Below, in pieces: positions 10,056 through 19,769 of a stretch of DNA of 64,000 bases. A program made the position numbers and the translations under genes. The notes under the pieces are model-generated. The model did not search any database. It was not told where the DNA came from and saw only the letters and a list, made by a program, of their open reading frames with translations. The stretch lies in the NCBI GenBank assembly GCA_015231755.1, contig JADGAZ010000002.1, positions 62,001-126,000 on the forward strand. Direction: 5' to 3'. Every line of letters starts with the position of its first letter. Position 1 is the first letter of the stretch. The DNA comes from Magnetococcales bacterium. GTDB taxonomy: Bacteria > Pseudomonadota > Magnetococcia > Magnetococcales > Magnetaquicoccaceae.

Positions 10056-10897
10056 GGCAAGCCGGACTCCCCTCCCGATGGCCATTCCCGATCCCGAAGC
10101 CCCTCCCCATCCGGCAGATGCCGGTTCAGTCCCTGGAGGCAAAACACTCTTTTCTCGTCGATGGTCTGTTGCAGAATATCATCGTTCACCGACACCTGAT
10201 CCCGTGACGCCAAAGGATGGTGCAGGTGATATCCCACCCCCTTGAACACCATCTTGCGACACCATCCCCCGTTGTTGATCAATCGGGCGGCGAATTCGCT
10301 ATCTTCCCGACCCCATCCCTCCATGGCCTCGTTGAAGCCGTTGACCGCGATGGCGTCCTGCTTCCAAAACGAGAAATTGCAGGTACGAATGCCCCGCAAC
10401 GATTGGGTTTTCCGGGACAACAGCCCCGACAGCACCCCGAGACGCAACGCCTTGTGGCGACCACTCAGGCCCGGCGTCCAGAAGGGAATCCGGATCGATT
10501 CGGTTTCCAGAATTTTTTGTGTGCGCTCCGGACTCAACAGGATGCGGGATCCTTGAATGAACTGGCCTTGCCGGGCCGTCTGGAGATGATCGGCCACGAA
10601 ACGGGCATCCAGAATCATGTCCCCGTCGATCAGAATCACATAGGCGCCACGGGCGCGGGCAATGGCCAGATTGCGACAGCGGGCGGCGCGAAATCCCCGG
10701 TCCTCCTGCCACGCATGGATCACCGGCACCGCGGACCGTTCCTGAAAGGCGTGGACCAGCGCGCCAGTCTGCGGCCCGGAGCCGTCATCCGCCACGATGA
10801 TCTCATCCGGTGGCCGGGTCTGGCGCAAGGCGCTGGACAACGCAGCCTTCAGAAAGGCTTCCTGGTTGTAGGTGGTCACGATCAAGGAGACCTTCAT
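10052..10897 (-). CDS. Family 2 glycosyltransferase with C-terminal GT7-like motif
   Basis: 281 aa. N-terminal GT-A domain: [24 protein letters not shown] (about 36-41) and a DXD site ILIDGDMIL (Asp91-Asp93). The C-terminal part has [19 protein letters not shown], the GWGxED motif of the galactosyltransferase/chondroitin-polymerase type C-terminal domain. It probably adds a sugar to the LPS outer core or an O-antigen precursor in the cytoplasm. The ATG overlaps the stop of the upstream heptosyltransferase-like gene (ATGA at 10894-10897) and its own stop overlaps the O-antigen ligase start, so it is an integral part of the operon. Sugar and acceptor are unknown. Confidence 0.82.
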   Translation of the reverse strand: MKVSLIVTTYNQEAFLKAALSSALRQTRPPDEIIVADDGSGPQTGALVHAFQERSAVPVIHAWQEDRGFRAARCRNLAIARARGAYVILIDGDMILDARFVADHLQTARQGQFIQGSRILLSPERTQKILETESIRIPFWTPGLSGRHKALRLGVLSGLLSRKTQSLRGIRTCNFSFWKQDAIAVNGFNEAMEGWGREDSEFAARLINNGGWCRKMVFKGVGYHLHHPLASRDQVSVNDDILQQTIDEKRVFCLQGLNRHLPDGEGLRDREWPSGGESGLP

Positions 10898-12063
10898 GGG
10901 CGCTCGCTTGGCAAAAGCCGTTGCAGCACCCCGATGACTTCCGAACTGTCCAGTTGTTCCAGACAGTCGCTCACGTGGCTGTCGTTGCAGCCGCGCCCGT
11001 GACACGGCACACAAGGCCAATCCTTCTGCACGATTCCATGGGGTCCGCAGAACTGGATTCCCTGTCTGCCGTAGGGATTGCGGGTCAAGGAGTCCCAGCC
11101 ATTGGGCCACGGTCCCCACTCGAAGGGCATGCTCGGACCAAACAACGCCAACACCGGCACATCCAGACTGGCGGCGATATGCATCATGGCCGTATCCACC
11201 CCCAGATACAGCCGACACAAGGAAGTCAAGGCCACCACCTGCTTGACCGTCAAACATCCCCCCATGTCCACCGGAGGCAGCCGACACAAAGCAACGATCG
11301 CGGCGATATTGGCCATCTCCTCCGCCGCCGGACTGCCGGTCAAGGCCACGGCAAACCCTCGCTCTTGCAACCAGTCGATCACCTGGGCCATGCCGGTGGC
11401 TGTCCAACTCTTGAAGCGCCAACGGGCGGTGGGATGGATCTGCACCAACGGCTTGACCCCATCCCATCCCTGCTTGAGCAGACCCTCCCGGACCGTGGAC
11501 AACTCCGTCGCGGAAAAAACGTTGTAAACCCGGGTATCCAGCTCCCGGATCCGGCTGTTCCAGGTGATCAGATCCAGATGCCGCAGCACGGCATGACGGG
11601 GGCCCACATGATGGGCAACGGGATGGGTCAACAGGAAACGCCGCCACCACCGCTCCCGGTCCACCCGCAAAAAGCCGATACGCACCCCGGCTCCGCTGAC
11701 GAAGCCCACAATGTGACCCCGATCCCCGTCGGTGGTGTTGATGGACCAGTCGAACCGTCTCCCCCGCAACGTCTGCCACCAACGCCATTGCCGCAGCCCA
11801 TACGCGCCGACGGACTCTCCGGCTCCCCGTTCGGGAAAGGTCAACACTTCGTGGACATGGGGATGGCCCGCCAGAATCGACTCGGTGCCGGCCTTGACCA
11901 ACACGCTGATCCGGCACTCCGGAAAATTCTTCTTGAGGGTGGAAAACAGTGGACCCGTCAACAACACATCCCCCAGATAGCGGGATTTGACCACCAGAAT
12001 CCGTGCCGGACGATCCCCTTCTTTCCCTGCCGCTGACATCATGACGCTCCAATAACAGTCCAT
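10894..12063 (-). CDS. Glycosyltransferase family 9, heptosyltransferase III-like
   Basis: 389 aa from 12063, or about 382 aa from the Met codons at 12042/12039 ([17 protein letters not shown]). GT9 architecture: [22 protein letters not shown] at the N-terminus and [23 protein letters not shown] in the C-terminal domain, with a Cys-rich tail (FCGPHG...[11 protein letters not shown]). It is nearest in appearance to WaaQ, which adds the branch heptose III. First gene of the minus-strand LPS operon (waaQ-like, GT2, ligase, GT2, msbA). The gap 12064-12249 is shared with divergent rfbD and must hold both promoters. Confidence 0.82.
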   Translation of the reverse strand: MDCYWSVMMSAAGKEGDRPARILVVKSRYLGDVLLTGPLFSTLKKNFPECRISVLVKAGTESILAGHPHVHEVLTFPERGAGESVGAYGLRQWRWWQTLRGRRFDWSINTTDGDRGHIVGFVSGAGVRIGFLRVDRERWWRRFLLTHPVAHHVGPRHAVLRHLDLITWNSRIRELDTRVYNVFSATELSTVREGLLKQGWDGVKPLVQIHPTARWRFKSWTATGMAQVIDWLQERGFAVALTGSPAAEEMANIAAIVALCRLPPVDMGGCLTVKQVVALTSLCRLYLGVDTAMMHIAASLDVPVLALFGPSMPFEWGPWPNGWDSLTRNPYGRQGIQFCGPHGIVQKDWPCVPCHGRGCNDSHVSDCLEQLDSSEVIGVLQRLLPSERP

Positions 12064-12249
12064 GGGGATTGATTGTCAGGCCAATCTAACACCCCGTTCC
12101 ACCACGCTCAAGTCTTTTCCCCCCGGCTCTCCGGAGCCAAAACGCTTCCGGAAACAACAGGATTCAACAAAAAAGCAACAGGCTTTCCTTTTACCCCGGA
12201 AACCGTTTTAATAGTCCCGTACTCCCTTCACTCCAAGGAAAACTCCCCC

Positions 12250-13131
12250 ATGAAACTGCTGCTCACCGGTGCCCACGGTCAGGTGGGTCAAGAGATTGCC
12301 GCCTTGGCCCAACAGTCCGACTGCTCCCTGCTGGCCCTGGACCGGACCGCCCTGGACATCACCGATCCCCAGGCGGTGCGCATAGCGGTGAATGCCTTCC
12401 GCCCCAACGTCACCATCAACGCCGCGGCCTTCACCGCCGTGGATCTGGCCGAAAGTCAGCCATCCCAGGCTTTCGCGGTCAACCGGGACGGACCCGCCCA
12501 TCTGGCCGCCGCCTGTGCCGCCATCGATTGTCCGTTGATACATCTGTCCACGGATTATGTGTTCGACGGCAGCAGTCCCACTCCCTACACCGAAACCGAT
12601 CCCGCCGCTCCCATCGGGGTCTACGGGCAGAGCAAATACGACGGGGAAGAGGCGATTCGCACCCTGTGGTCCCGTCATCTCATTGTGCGGGTCAGTTGGG
12701 TGTTCGGCTTTCACGGCAGGAATTTCGTCAAGACCATGCTGCGGCTCGCCCGGGAAAAAGAGACCCTGGCGGTGGTCCGGGATCAGTGGGGAGGCCCCAC
12801 CCCCGCCGACGCCATCGCCGACACCCTTCTGACGCTGGCCCGCCGGATCGCCACGGAACCGACGTTCCAGGAATGGGGAACCTATCACTATTGCGGAGAA
12901 CCGGGGGTCTCCTGGCATGAGTTCGCCGCTTTCATCATCGCACAGGCCCGGCAACGGATCCCCCTGGCGGTGCAGGAAATCCGGGGCATCACCACCGCCG
13001 AATACCCCACTCCGGCCCGACGCCCCGCCAACTCCCGCCTCGACTGTCAACAAATCGCCACCCGTCTGGGAATCGCACCGGCGGATTGGCAGCAGGCGGT
13101 TCACATCCTGATGCCCCGTCTGCTGCCATGA
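12250..13131 (+). CDS. rfbD: dTDP-4-dehydrorhamnose reductase
   Basis: 293 aa, normal for RfbD/RmlD, the last step of dTDP-L-rhamnose synthesis. Visible: NAD(P) motif TGAHGQVG near residue 6, LSTDYVFDG, the catalytic YGQSK (Tyr125, Lys129) and a conserved end with RPANSRLDC. The frame is open upstream to 12073, but the ATG at 12250 has AAGGA nearby and starts the Rossmann strand directly. No rfbA, rfbB or rfbC is in the window, so the other rhamnose genes must lie elsewhere. Its position beside LPS glycosyltransferases suggests a rhamnose-containing O-antigen. Confidence 0.93.
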   Translation: MKLLLTGAHGQVGQEIAALAQQSDCSLLALDRTALDITDPQAVRIAVNAFRPNVTINAAAFTAVDLAESQPSQAFAVNRDGPAHLAAACAAIDCPLIHLSTDYVFDGSSPTPYTETDPAAPIGVYGQSKYDGEEAIRTLWSRHLIVRVSWVFGFHGRNFVKTMLRLAREKETLAVVRDQWGGPTPADAIADTLLTLARRIATEPTFQEWGTYHYCGEPGVSWHEFAAFIIAQARQRIPLAVQEIRGITTAEYPTPARRPANSRLDCQQIATRLGIAPADWQQAVHILMPRLLP

Positions 13132-13195
13132 TCGACGCAAGCCAACCGCGCCCCCTTCCCCCGGGGCCGGCGCGAGCGTCGGCAAGCAGGCCCCA

Positions 13196-15049
13196 TCAAA
13201 GGGTGACCGATTTCGCGCCCTCTTCCGACTGCCCCACCGGATCGGCGGCCAGCAGCATGCGGGAATCGACCCGGGAGGCCCGATTGCGACCCGAGGTCTT
13301 GGAGTGGTACAACGCCACGTCGGCGGATTTCAACACATTCCAGAACTGATCCGAATCCCCGGGAAACTCCCCATATCCGATGCTGATGGTCTTATGCAAA
13401 ATACGCCCGTTGCTGATCCGGAACTCGCAGCCGGCCACGCTGGACAACAGCTTTTCGGCAATCTGCCCGGTCTCTCCCGAATCGATGTCCACCAGCACGA
13501 TCAAGAACTCCTCGCCGCCGAACCGGATCACCAGATCCGCCGCCCGGACGTGATCCCGCAGCAGTTTGGCCAGGGTTTTCAGAACCGCGTCACCGGCGCC
13601 ATGGCCATAGGTATCGTTGACCTGCTTGAAATGGTCCATATCGCACATCAACACCCCCAGACTCTTGTGGCGTCGCACGGCCCCGAAGCAGATCCCGTCG
13701 ATGCACTCCTGCAAAAAGCGACGGTTGTGCAATCCTGTCAACGGATCCCGCAAGGCCGACTCCCGCAGGGTTTGCAGCAAACGTTTGGACTCGATGACCG
13801 GCAAAGACTCCTTGAGATACTGGCCCGCCTTGAAGATCCCATCGATCCGGCTTTGCCGTTCGGCATGGGTTTCGACCTTTTCCATGATGAACTGCACCAG
13901 TCCCACGGTGCCCCCCCCGATGGACATGGGCAGACAGGCGTGCTCATGGGTCTGATACAGCAGGAAATGACGACAAATGCGGGGAAAATCCATGGATGAG
14001 ACTTCATGCCCGGTCTTTTTGGCCTTGCACAGCTCACAGTTGACCAGAATCTCCGGATTGCAAGGCAGAAGTTGGTCCTCGGCATCCTCCGGATAGACCA
14101 CCTTCAGGGTATGGTTCATCACATCCACTTCGTAGATCAGACAGTGGGTCAGATTCAAGGCGCCGTGGAAGGTTTCCCACAAACGGGTATAGACATCTTC
14201 CAGGGTGTCATCCTCCTCGATCACCTTCTTGAAGTGGTTCAGCCGGGCGATGGACTCCATCAACCCATTGAACTCGTTCGACAGAACACCAATTTCGTCG
14301 ATGGAGGTAATGGAGATGCGCTTGTGCAAATCCACATTGCCATTGCCGCTGGCGATCTCCTTGAGGCCCACGATCACCTTGCTCAACCGGTGGGTGATCC
14401 CCCGTCCCACCAGCCAGGCCAGCAACAAAGTCAACACCGCGAACACCGTGGCGCCACTGATGGACACCACCCGCAACTCCCGGATTTCCGTCACCACATC
14501 ATCCATGTAGACGCCGCTGCCGATGACCCAGCCCCAGGGGGAGAATCCTTTGACAAACGACATTTTCGGCAATGGTTCCTTTCCCCCCGGCCTGGGCCAA
14601 TGGTATTCCACAAACCCCTGGCCCTTGAGGGTCACCACTTCCACGAACTCCTTGAACAGCCGTTTGCCGTGGGGATCGGCGTAATCGGCCAACGATTTTC
14701 CTTCCAGTTCCGGGAAATTGGGATGCATCACCATCGCCGGTTGGGTGTCGTTGATCCAGAAGTACTCCTTTTCCCGATAGCGGAGTTGTCTCAAGGTTTC
14801 CCGGGCCAATTTTTTGGCCTGCTCTTCTTCCAAGACCCCTTTTTTGTACTCCTGGTGAAAAAAGCTCACCACTCCGTGAACCACCTCCACCACATGCTGA
14901 ATACCGGCCTTTTTTTCGTCGATGATCCGCGACTGAATGTTGGGAATGAAATAGAAGAAGACAATCGACAGCAACATCAACACGCTGAGACAGGAGATGA
15001 ACAGAATCTTGGCCAGAATCGACCACTGTGAAAAACGCAAACCATGCAT
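13196..15049 (-). CDS. Membrane-bound diguanylate cyclase with Cache sensor and HAMP
   Basis: 617 aa from the ATG at 15049 (GGGAGAG upstream); the frame is open much further, but that part overlaps the neighbouring gene. Order: TM1 about 12-32; periplasmic single-Cache domain with YREKEYFWINDTQPAMVMHPN; TM2 about 195-215; HAMP; a Cys-containing GAF-like segment (about 285-430, NCELCKAKKTGHE); GGDEF. The active site is RFGGEEF (Gly511-Phe515) and an inhibitory I-site RAAD (Arg502-Asp505) lies five residues upstream, so it should make c-di-GMP from two GTP with product inhibition. The ligand of the Cache domain is unknown. Confidence 0.9.
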   Translation of the reverse strand: MHGLRFSQWSILAKILFISCLSVLMLLSIVFFYFIPNIQSRIIDEKKAGIQHVVEVVHGVVSFFHQEYKKGVLEEEQAKKLARETLRQLRYREKEYFWINDTQPAMVMHPNFPELEGKSLADYADPHGKRLFKEFVEVVTLKGQGFVEYHWPRPGGKEPLPKMSFVKGFSPWGWVIGSGVYMDDVVTEIRELRVVSISGATVFAVLTLLLAWLVGRGITHRLSKVIVGLKEIASGNGNVDLHKRISITSIDEIGVLSNEFNGLMESIARLNHFKKVIEEDDTLEDVYTRLWETFHGALNLTHCLIYEVDVMNHTLKVVYPEDAEDQLLPCNPEILVNCELCKAKKTGHEVSSMDFPRICRHFLLYQTHEHACLPMSIGGGTVGLVQFIMEKVETHAERQSRIDGIFKAGQYLKESLPVIESKRLLQTLRESALRDPLTGLHNRRFLQECIDGICFGAVRRHKSLGVLMCDMDHFKQVNDTYGHGAGDAVLKTLAKLLRDHVRAADLVIRFGGEEFLIVLVDIDSGETGQIAEKLLSSVAGCEFRISNGRILHKTISIGYGEFPGDSDQFWNVLKSADVALYHSKTSGRNRASRVDSRMLLAADPVGQSEEGAKSVTL

Positions 15050-15087
15050 CACGACTCTCCCACGGGTAAACCGGCACCATGCAACGC

Positions 15088-16104
15088 TCAAGAAGGGCTT
15101 CCAGGTTCCTGGATCACCGCCCGGACCTTCTGACGGTCGAAAAAGAAAATCACCAATCCGGGAAAGCTTCCCAGCATGTTCAACATCCGATACACCAGGA
15201 AAATGGTGCCATAGGGGGCTCCCGAGGGCACGGTTTCCAGCCAACGACACATCTGATCGAACGCCGCCTCCCCCACGCCAATTCCCCCGGGGGTCAAAGG
15301 GAGAAAATTGGCCATCCAGGCCCAGGGGGTGGCGAAGGCGTAGTCCAGGGGCGTCAAGGTGCCCACGCCCATGGCCATGGAGACCAGCACCAGTCCCATC
15401 AAAAGCAACCCCTGCAACACCAAGGTAAGCAGAAAAGCCATCAGCAGTTGGGGCAACGCATTCCGATAAAGACGGATGATATCCAACAGCCGCCCGAGCA
15501 ACTGACCCAGGCGACCCGCGGCCAGCAGGCGGGCAAACCAGGCTTGTTCCGTCAGGAAATGCAGCAGCCGATACAGCACCACCGCCCCCACCGGCACCCC
15601 CACCACCGCCCCGAAGACCACACCGGCCATCAGTTGCAACGGTCCGATGCCGGTCACCACAGCGGGGTTGGACACAATCGCCAGCATGGCGATGAACAGC
15701 ATACCATACAGTCCCACCGCCCGGTCCACGAACAAGGAAAGAAATCCCTCCAGCCGCTGTTCCGGGGCCACCCGGATCACCTGGGCCAACCGGACCGCAT
15801 CCCCCGCCATGCCGCCACCGGGCAGAACCAGATTGCAATACAACCCCAGAAACGTCACCTTGTGTCCCCAGGACAAAGGCAACGCAATTCTCTGGGAACG
15901 CAACAGCACGATCCAACGCAAAGCCCCCAGACTGTAACTGACGGTGCTGAACAAAACCGCCATCACGATGGTCCAGGGAGAAGAGGAGAGCAGCCACAAC
16001 GCGGCAAAATCCAGTTTGCCCTGATACCACAGCAAAGCGATCAAACTGACGCTCGCCCCCAGTTTGATCACCGGCAGCAACCGCTGCCACAGTGTCTGTT
16101 TCAT
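15088..16104 (-). CDS. Flippase-like integral membrane protein (UPF0104/LPG-synthase TM family)
   Basis: About 338 aa from the ATG at 16104; GTG starts up to 16167 would add 21 residues. Roughly eight hydrophobic segments. Family marks of the lysylphosphatidylglycerol synthase TM region / YbhN group are visible: LGALRWIVLLRSQ, FLGLYCNLVLPGGGMAGDAVR and LTPGGIGVGEAAF near the C-terminus. No aminoacyl-transferase domain is attached, so it is not a complete MprF. Known relatives are proposed lipid or lipid-linked sugar flippases; the substrate here is unknown. The 38-nt gap to the cyclase gene and shared direction suggest co-transcription. Confidence 0.78.
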   Translation of the reverse strand: MKQTLWQRLLPVIKLGASVSLIALLWYQGKLDFAALWLLSSSPWTIVMAVLFSTVSYSLGALRWIVLLRSQRIALPLSWGHKVTFLGLYCNLVLPGGGMAGDAVRLAQVIRVAPEQRLEGFLSLFVDRAVGLYGMLFIAMLAIVSNPAVVTGIGPLQLMAGVVFGAVVGVPVGAVVLYRLLHFLTEQAWFARLLAAGRLGQLLGRLLDIIRLYRNALPQLLMAFLLTLVLQGLLLMGLVLVSMAMGVGTLTPLDYAFATPWAWMANFLPLTPGGIGVGEAAFDQMCRWLETVPSGAPYGTIFLVYRMLNMLGSFPGLVIFFFDRQKVRAVIQEPGSPS

Positions 16105-16399
16105 GGGCACATTCCCCGACGGTGATCGTTCACCCCTTGCAAAACGTGACAGAATATCATGCACCACTCTCCCCCTGGAAGCACAATCACCGTCGTCGGA
16201 TCAGAACCAACCCGGTTCTCGCCCCCACGGCGCGCTTCCCGGGGATTTTGACAACGCAGCTGGTTCATTTCCGTGGCCCTGGTGATAAAATTATGGCATA
16301 GTTGTTGATGTGAATGATAAACCTGACCCCATGCCCCATGGATTCAGACGATGTTTCACATTTCGTTCCAGAAATTGCCGATTGATCAGGAGAACCACT

Positions 16400-19300
16400 G
16401 TGAGTGAGTTTTTTGCCGGACTTTCCCTGGCCCCCCGCGACGAGGATGACGACGCTCAAAAACGCGGAAAGGAGGGAAAATCCCATGGTCTCTCTCTGGA
16501 ATTCCAACCCCTGGACGACACAGACGCCCCGCATCCGGACGCTTCCGCTTCGTCCGCCGCCTCGTGGCGACTCCACGAAGAACCGGCCCCTCTGGCCTTC
16601 AATCCGGATGACGAAGCCACCTGTCTGGCTCCACCCGCGATGTTCCAGTTCCACGACGAGCCGGCCACGCCGACGCCACCATCCAGCGACACATTTGACC
16701 GCGAATCCATCCGCCCGTCTCCGCCCCCGACCCTGGCGTTCGACGACGAAGCCACCTGTCTGGCTCCGCCCCACTCCCTGGTCTCCGATGACGAGGCCAC
16801 GGTCATGGCCCCCACCACCCGCTCCACCACCTCCCCCGTCACCGCGTCGGTCACCGCGTCGGTCACCCGGGGAGGCCATACCCGCGCACCTTTGAATTAT
16901 GGAGATGAAAACACCTCCCTGCCCACCCTGACCCAACTGGACCCGGATGGAGACGGCGCCACCGAGGCCACCCGCGCCCGGGAACCGATCAACTCCGACG
17001 CCCTGCCCATCGGTCACATGCTCATGTGGTACCGGATCGAACAGGTGCTGGGTCAGGGGGGCTTCGGATTGACCTATCGGGCCAAGGATACCCGGCTCAA
17101 CAACTTTGTGGCCATCAAGGAGTATCTGCCCACCCAGTTGGCCAGCCGTGGCACCGATGGGGGCATCCATCCCAAGGGACCGGATCAGGAGGAACCCTTC
17201 ATCAAAGGTCGGGAACGCTTCCTCAACGAAGCCCGCACCCTGGCCCGCTTCAAACATCCGGCGCTGGTGCGGGTGGCCACCTTCTTTGAAGAGGCCAACT
17301 CCGCCTACATGGCCATGGAGTTCGAGGAAGGCGAATCCCTCGGCTCGGTACTCAAGGCGAAAAAAACCCTGGAGGAACCGGAACTCCTCAAGATCGTCAT
17401 GCCGCTGCTGCAAGGACTTCAGGCGCTGCACGCGGAAAACATCATCCATCGGGACATCAAGCCGGACAACATCTTCATTCGCAAAAAAGATGGCACGCCG
17501 GTGCTGCTGGACTTCGGTTCCGCCCGCAAGACCGATGCCGGGGACAACATGACCGCCATGCTCACCCCGAGCTACGCCCCCATGGAGCAGTATTTCGAGG
17601 ATGCCAGCCGTCAAGGCCCCTGGACCGACATCTACGCCATGGGTGCGGTGATGTACCGGATCATCAGCGGTCGCAAGCCGGTGGGAGCGCCGCAACGCAG
17701 CAACGCCATCATGCGCAATCAGCCGGATCCCCTGGTGGCGGCGGTGGAAGTCGGCATCGGACGCTATTCGGAATCCCTGCTCAAGGCCATCGACGTAGCC
17801 CTGGCGGTGGTGGAGACGGATCGTCCCAAAACCATCCAGGAGTGGTTGAAGTCGGTGGAAGTCGCCATGCCGGAGGAAGAACTCCACGGCATGGAACGGG
17901 TGATGAGCAAACTCCCCAAGGATCCGAAACTCAAGGCCGCGGTCATCGGGGTGATGCTCCTGACCCTCGGCGGTCTGGGCTATGGGGCCTGGAGCCTCAT
18001 CAGTCAGGCGGCAGGTCCGCCGGTACTCACCCAGGCGGAAATTCAAGCCCAGGCCATGGCCGCCCTCAAGGCCAAAGCCGACCAGGGCGACGTGGCCGCC
18101 ATGCGGGAGATGGCCGAACGGCATCTGAAAGGGGATGGATTTTCCAAGGATCTCACCGTGGCCCTGAACTGGTACCGTCAGGCGGCCAAACAAGGCGACG
18201 CCGTCTCCCGGTTTGAACTGGCCACGGCTTACGCGTCGGGCAACGGCGTGCCCAAAAACGAGGAGAAGGCGGCGGAATACTACGAACAGGCCGCCCAGCA
18301 GGGACACCCCAAAGCCCAGGCCCGCCTGGCGGAAGTCCTGGAAAACGGTCACGGCATCAAGGCCGACGCCGCCAAGGCCCTGGAATGGCACGAAAAGGCC
18401 GCCAAACAAGGGGATGCCAACTCTCAATACAAAATGGGGGTGGCCCACGAAACCGGCTCCGGCATGCCCAAGAACGATCAGACCGCCCTGACCTTGTACC
18501 TGGCGGCGGCAGACAAGGGAGTGGCCGAGGCCCAATTCAAGGCTGGCCTGTTTTTTCTGTCGGGACGGGGCACCCAGGCCGATCCCGCCAAGGCGGCCCA
18601 ATGGCTGCTCAACGCCGCCCAGAAGGATATCGCGGAAGCCCAGTTCCAGTATGCCCAACTGCTGACCAAAGGCACCGGAGTCGAAAAAAATCCCAAAGAG
18701 GCGGCCCGCTGGATTTTCAAGGCGGCCAACCTGGAACACCCGGAAGCGCAACTGCAACTGGCGATCCTGTTTGAACGGGGCGCGGGCATCCGACAGGATG
18801 GCATTCAATCCTTCAAGTGGTACCGCAAGGCGGCGGATCAGGGCAACCTCAAGGCGCAATTGATTCTGGCGGAGATGTACCGCTCCGGCAAAGGGGTGGA
18901 TCAAAACTTCCAGGAAGCCACCCGCATGTTTGAAATGGCCGCCAAACAAGGCAACGCCGAAGCGCAAAACGGTCTGGGCACCCATTACCGCTTTGGTCTG
19001 GGCCCCCCCAAGGATGCGGAACAGGCGATCCAGTGGTTCCAAAAAGCCGCGGAACAGGATCACCCGGATGCCCAGTATCACCTGGGCGCCATGTACGAAA
19101 ACGGCGAAGGGATCAAACAGGATTACGCCAAGGCCATCGAATGGTATCGCAAGTCCGCCACCAAGGGTCATACCGGCGCCTTGAGCAGCATGGGCTGGAT
19201 GCACGAAGAGGGCAAAGGGGTGGCGGTGAATCTCAACGAGGCGGCCAAATGGTATCAAAAAGCCACCTTGCGGGGAGATGCCCGTTCCCAGAAAAATCTG

Positions 19301-19579
19301 GCCTGGATGTACGAAGAGGGACGGGGCGTCAAACGCAACACGCCCATGGCTTTTGCCCTCTACACCCTGGCCGCCGCCCAGAAAGACAAGGACGCCAAAC
19401 GCAACATCACCCTGATCACCCAGGACATGACCCCGGAACAATTGCGCAAAGGAGCCGCACTGGTCAAGCAACTCGACGAAATCGTGCAAAAGTTCAAGGA
19501 ACTCCGGGAAAAGAAACATCAAACCTCCCCGGTCAGTCAGGCGGCCTCCTCCGGCAATCCGGTCCACAAGACCCCCTGA
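16400..19579 (+). CDS. Transmembrane Ser/Thr protein kinase with 12 Sel1 repeats
   Basis: 1059 aa from a GTG at 16400, chosen because AGGAG lies 8 nt upstream; the frame is open to 16310 without such a site. Disordered N-terminus (1-205) with recurring acidic-Thr motifs; kinase domain about 210-485 with GQGGFG loop, Lys in VAIKEY, catalytic HRDIKPDN (about 350) and DFG (about 371); one membrane span about 511-535; then twelve tandem Sel1/TPR-like units of exactly 36 residues (about 562-993). The kinase would face the cytoplasm and the repeats the periplasm, like PknB-type receptors but with a Sel1 sensor arm. Substrates unknown. Divergent from the flippase-like gene, followed by a hairpin terminator. 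Confidence 0.93.
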   Translation: MSEFFAGLSLAPRDEDDDAQKRGKEGKSHGLSLEFQPLDDTDAPHPDASASSAASWRLHEEPAPLAFNPDDEATCLAPPAMFQFHDEPATPTPPSSDTFDRESIRPSPPPTLAFDDEATCLAPPHSLVSDDEATVMAPTTRSTTSPVTASVTASVTRGGHTRAPLNYGDENTSLPTLTQLDPDGDGATEATRAREPINSDALPIGHMLMWYRIEQVLGQGGFGLTYRAKDTRLNNFVAIKEYLPTQLASRGTDGGIHPKGPDQEEPFIKGRERFLNEARTLARFKHPALVRVATFFEEANSAYMAMEFEEGESLGSVLKAKKTLEEPELLKIVMPLLQGLQALHAENIIHRDIKPDNIFIRKKDGTPVLLDFGSARKTDAGDNMTAMLTPSYAPMEQYFEDASRQGPWTDIYAMGAVMYRIISGRKPVGAPQRSNAIMRNQPDPLVAAVEVGIGRYSESLLKAIDVALAVVETDRPKTIQEWLKSVEVAMPEEELHGMERVMSKLPKDPKLKAAVIGVMLLTLGGLGYGAWSLISQAAGPPVLTQAEIQAQAMAALKAKADQGDVAAMREMAERHLKGDGFSKDLTVALNWYRQAAKQGDAVSRFELATAYASGNGVPKNEEKAAEYYEQAAQQGHPKAQARLAEVLENGHGIKADAAKALEWHEKAAKQGDANSQYKMGVAHETGSGMPKNDQTALTLYLAAADKGVAEAQFKAGLFFLSGRGTQADPAKAAQWLLNAAQKDIAEAQFQYAQLLTKGTGVEKNPKEAARWIFKAANLEHPEAQLQLAILFERGAGIRQDGIQSFKWYRKAADQGNLKAQLILAEMYRSGKGVDQNFQEATRMFEMAAKQGNAEAQNGLGTHYRFGLGPPKDAEQAIQWFQKAAEQDHPDAQYHLGAMYENGEGIKQDYAKAIEWYRKSATKGHTGALSSMGWMHEEGKGVAVNLNEAAKWYQKATLRGDARSQKNLAWMYEEGRGVKRNTPMAFALYTLAAAQKDKDAKRNITLITQDMTPEQLRKGAALVKQLDEIVQKFKELREKKHQTSPVSQAASSGNPVHKTP

Positions 19580-19593
19580 CCCCATCCAATCAA

Positions 19594-19629
19594 AAAAAGG
19601 GCCGGGAAGTCAAATCCCCGGCCCTTTTT
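19594..19629. terminator. Bidirectional Rho-independent terminator
   Basis: Perfect stem GGGCCGGG / CCCGGCCC (19599-19606 with 19617-19624) extended by AAAAA/TTTTT, with a 10-nt loop and T-tracts on both strands. It lies 15 nt after the kinase stop and also faces the end of the convergent MshK-like gene, so it can serve both. Confidence 0.9.
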
Positions 19630-19671
19630 CACACATGCTCCCGTTTCCTGCCCCCCATCCGCCCCATCACA

Positions 19672-19715
19672 GGTCCAGAGGGATCATCCCCTGGCGGGGT
19701 ATGGGGCACAGCCCC
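19672..19715. repeat. Degenerate copy of dispersed hairpin repeat
   Basis: AGAGGGATCATCCCCTGG followed by GGGGTATGGGGCACAGCCCC gives two adjacent imperfect palindromes. The first resembles the GGGGGATTCATCCCCC core seen at 3181 and 54286-54388 but has shorter G and C runs. It lies between the terminator and the end of the MshK-like gene. Membership in the same family is a judgement from the shared G-run/ATC/C-run layout. Confidence 0.4.
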
Positions 19716-19769
19716 ACGGTTCGATTGGGCGACTGTTCGTCAAAACGCACCAGACGAACGCCCCATCGT

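Noticed and set aside
10898-12052. Long minus-strand extension of the 10052 glycosyltransferase frame
   Set aside because: It overlaps the heptosyltransferase-like gene in another frame; the ATGA overlap and [12 protein letters not shown] start at 10897 define the real gene.
16265-19585. 1106-codon minus-strand frame opposite the kinase-Sel1 gene
   Set aside because: Antisense shadow of a repetitive GC-rich gene; the periodicity follows the Sel1 units and no independent motif is present.
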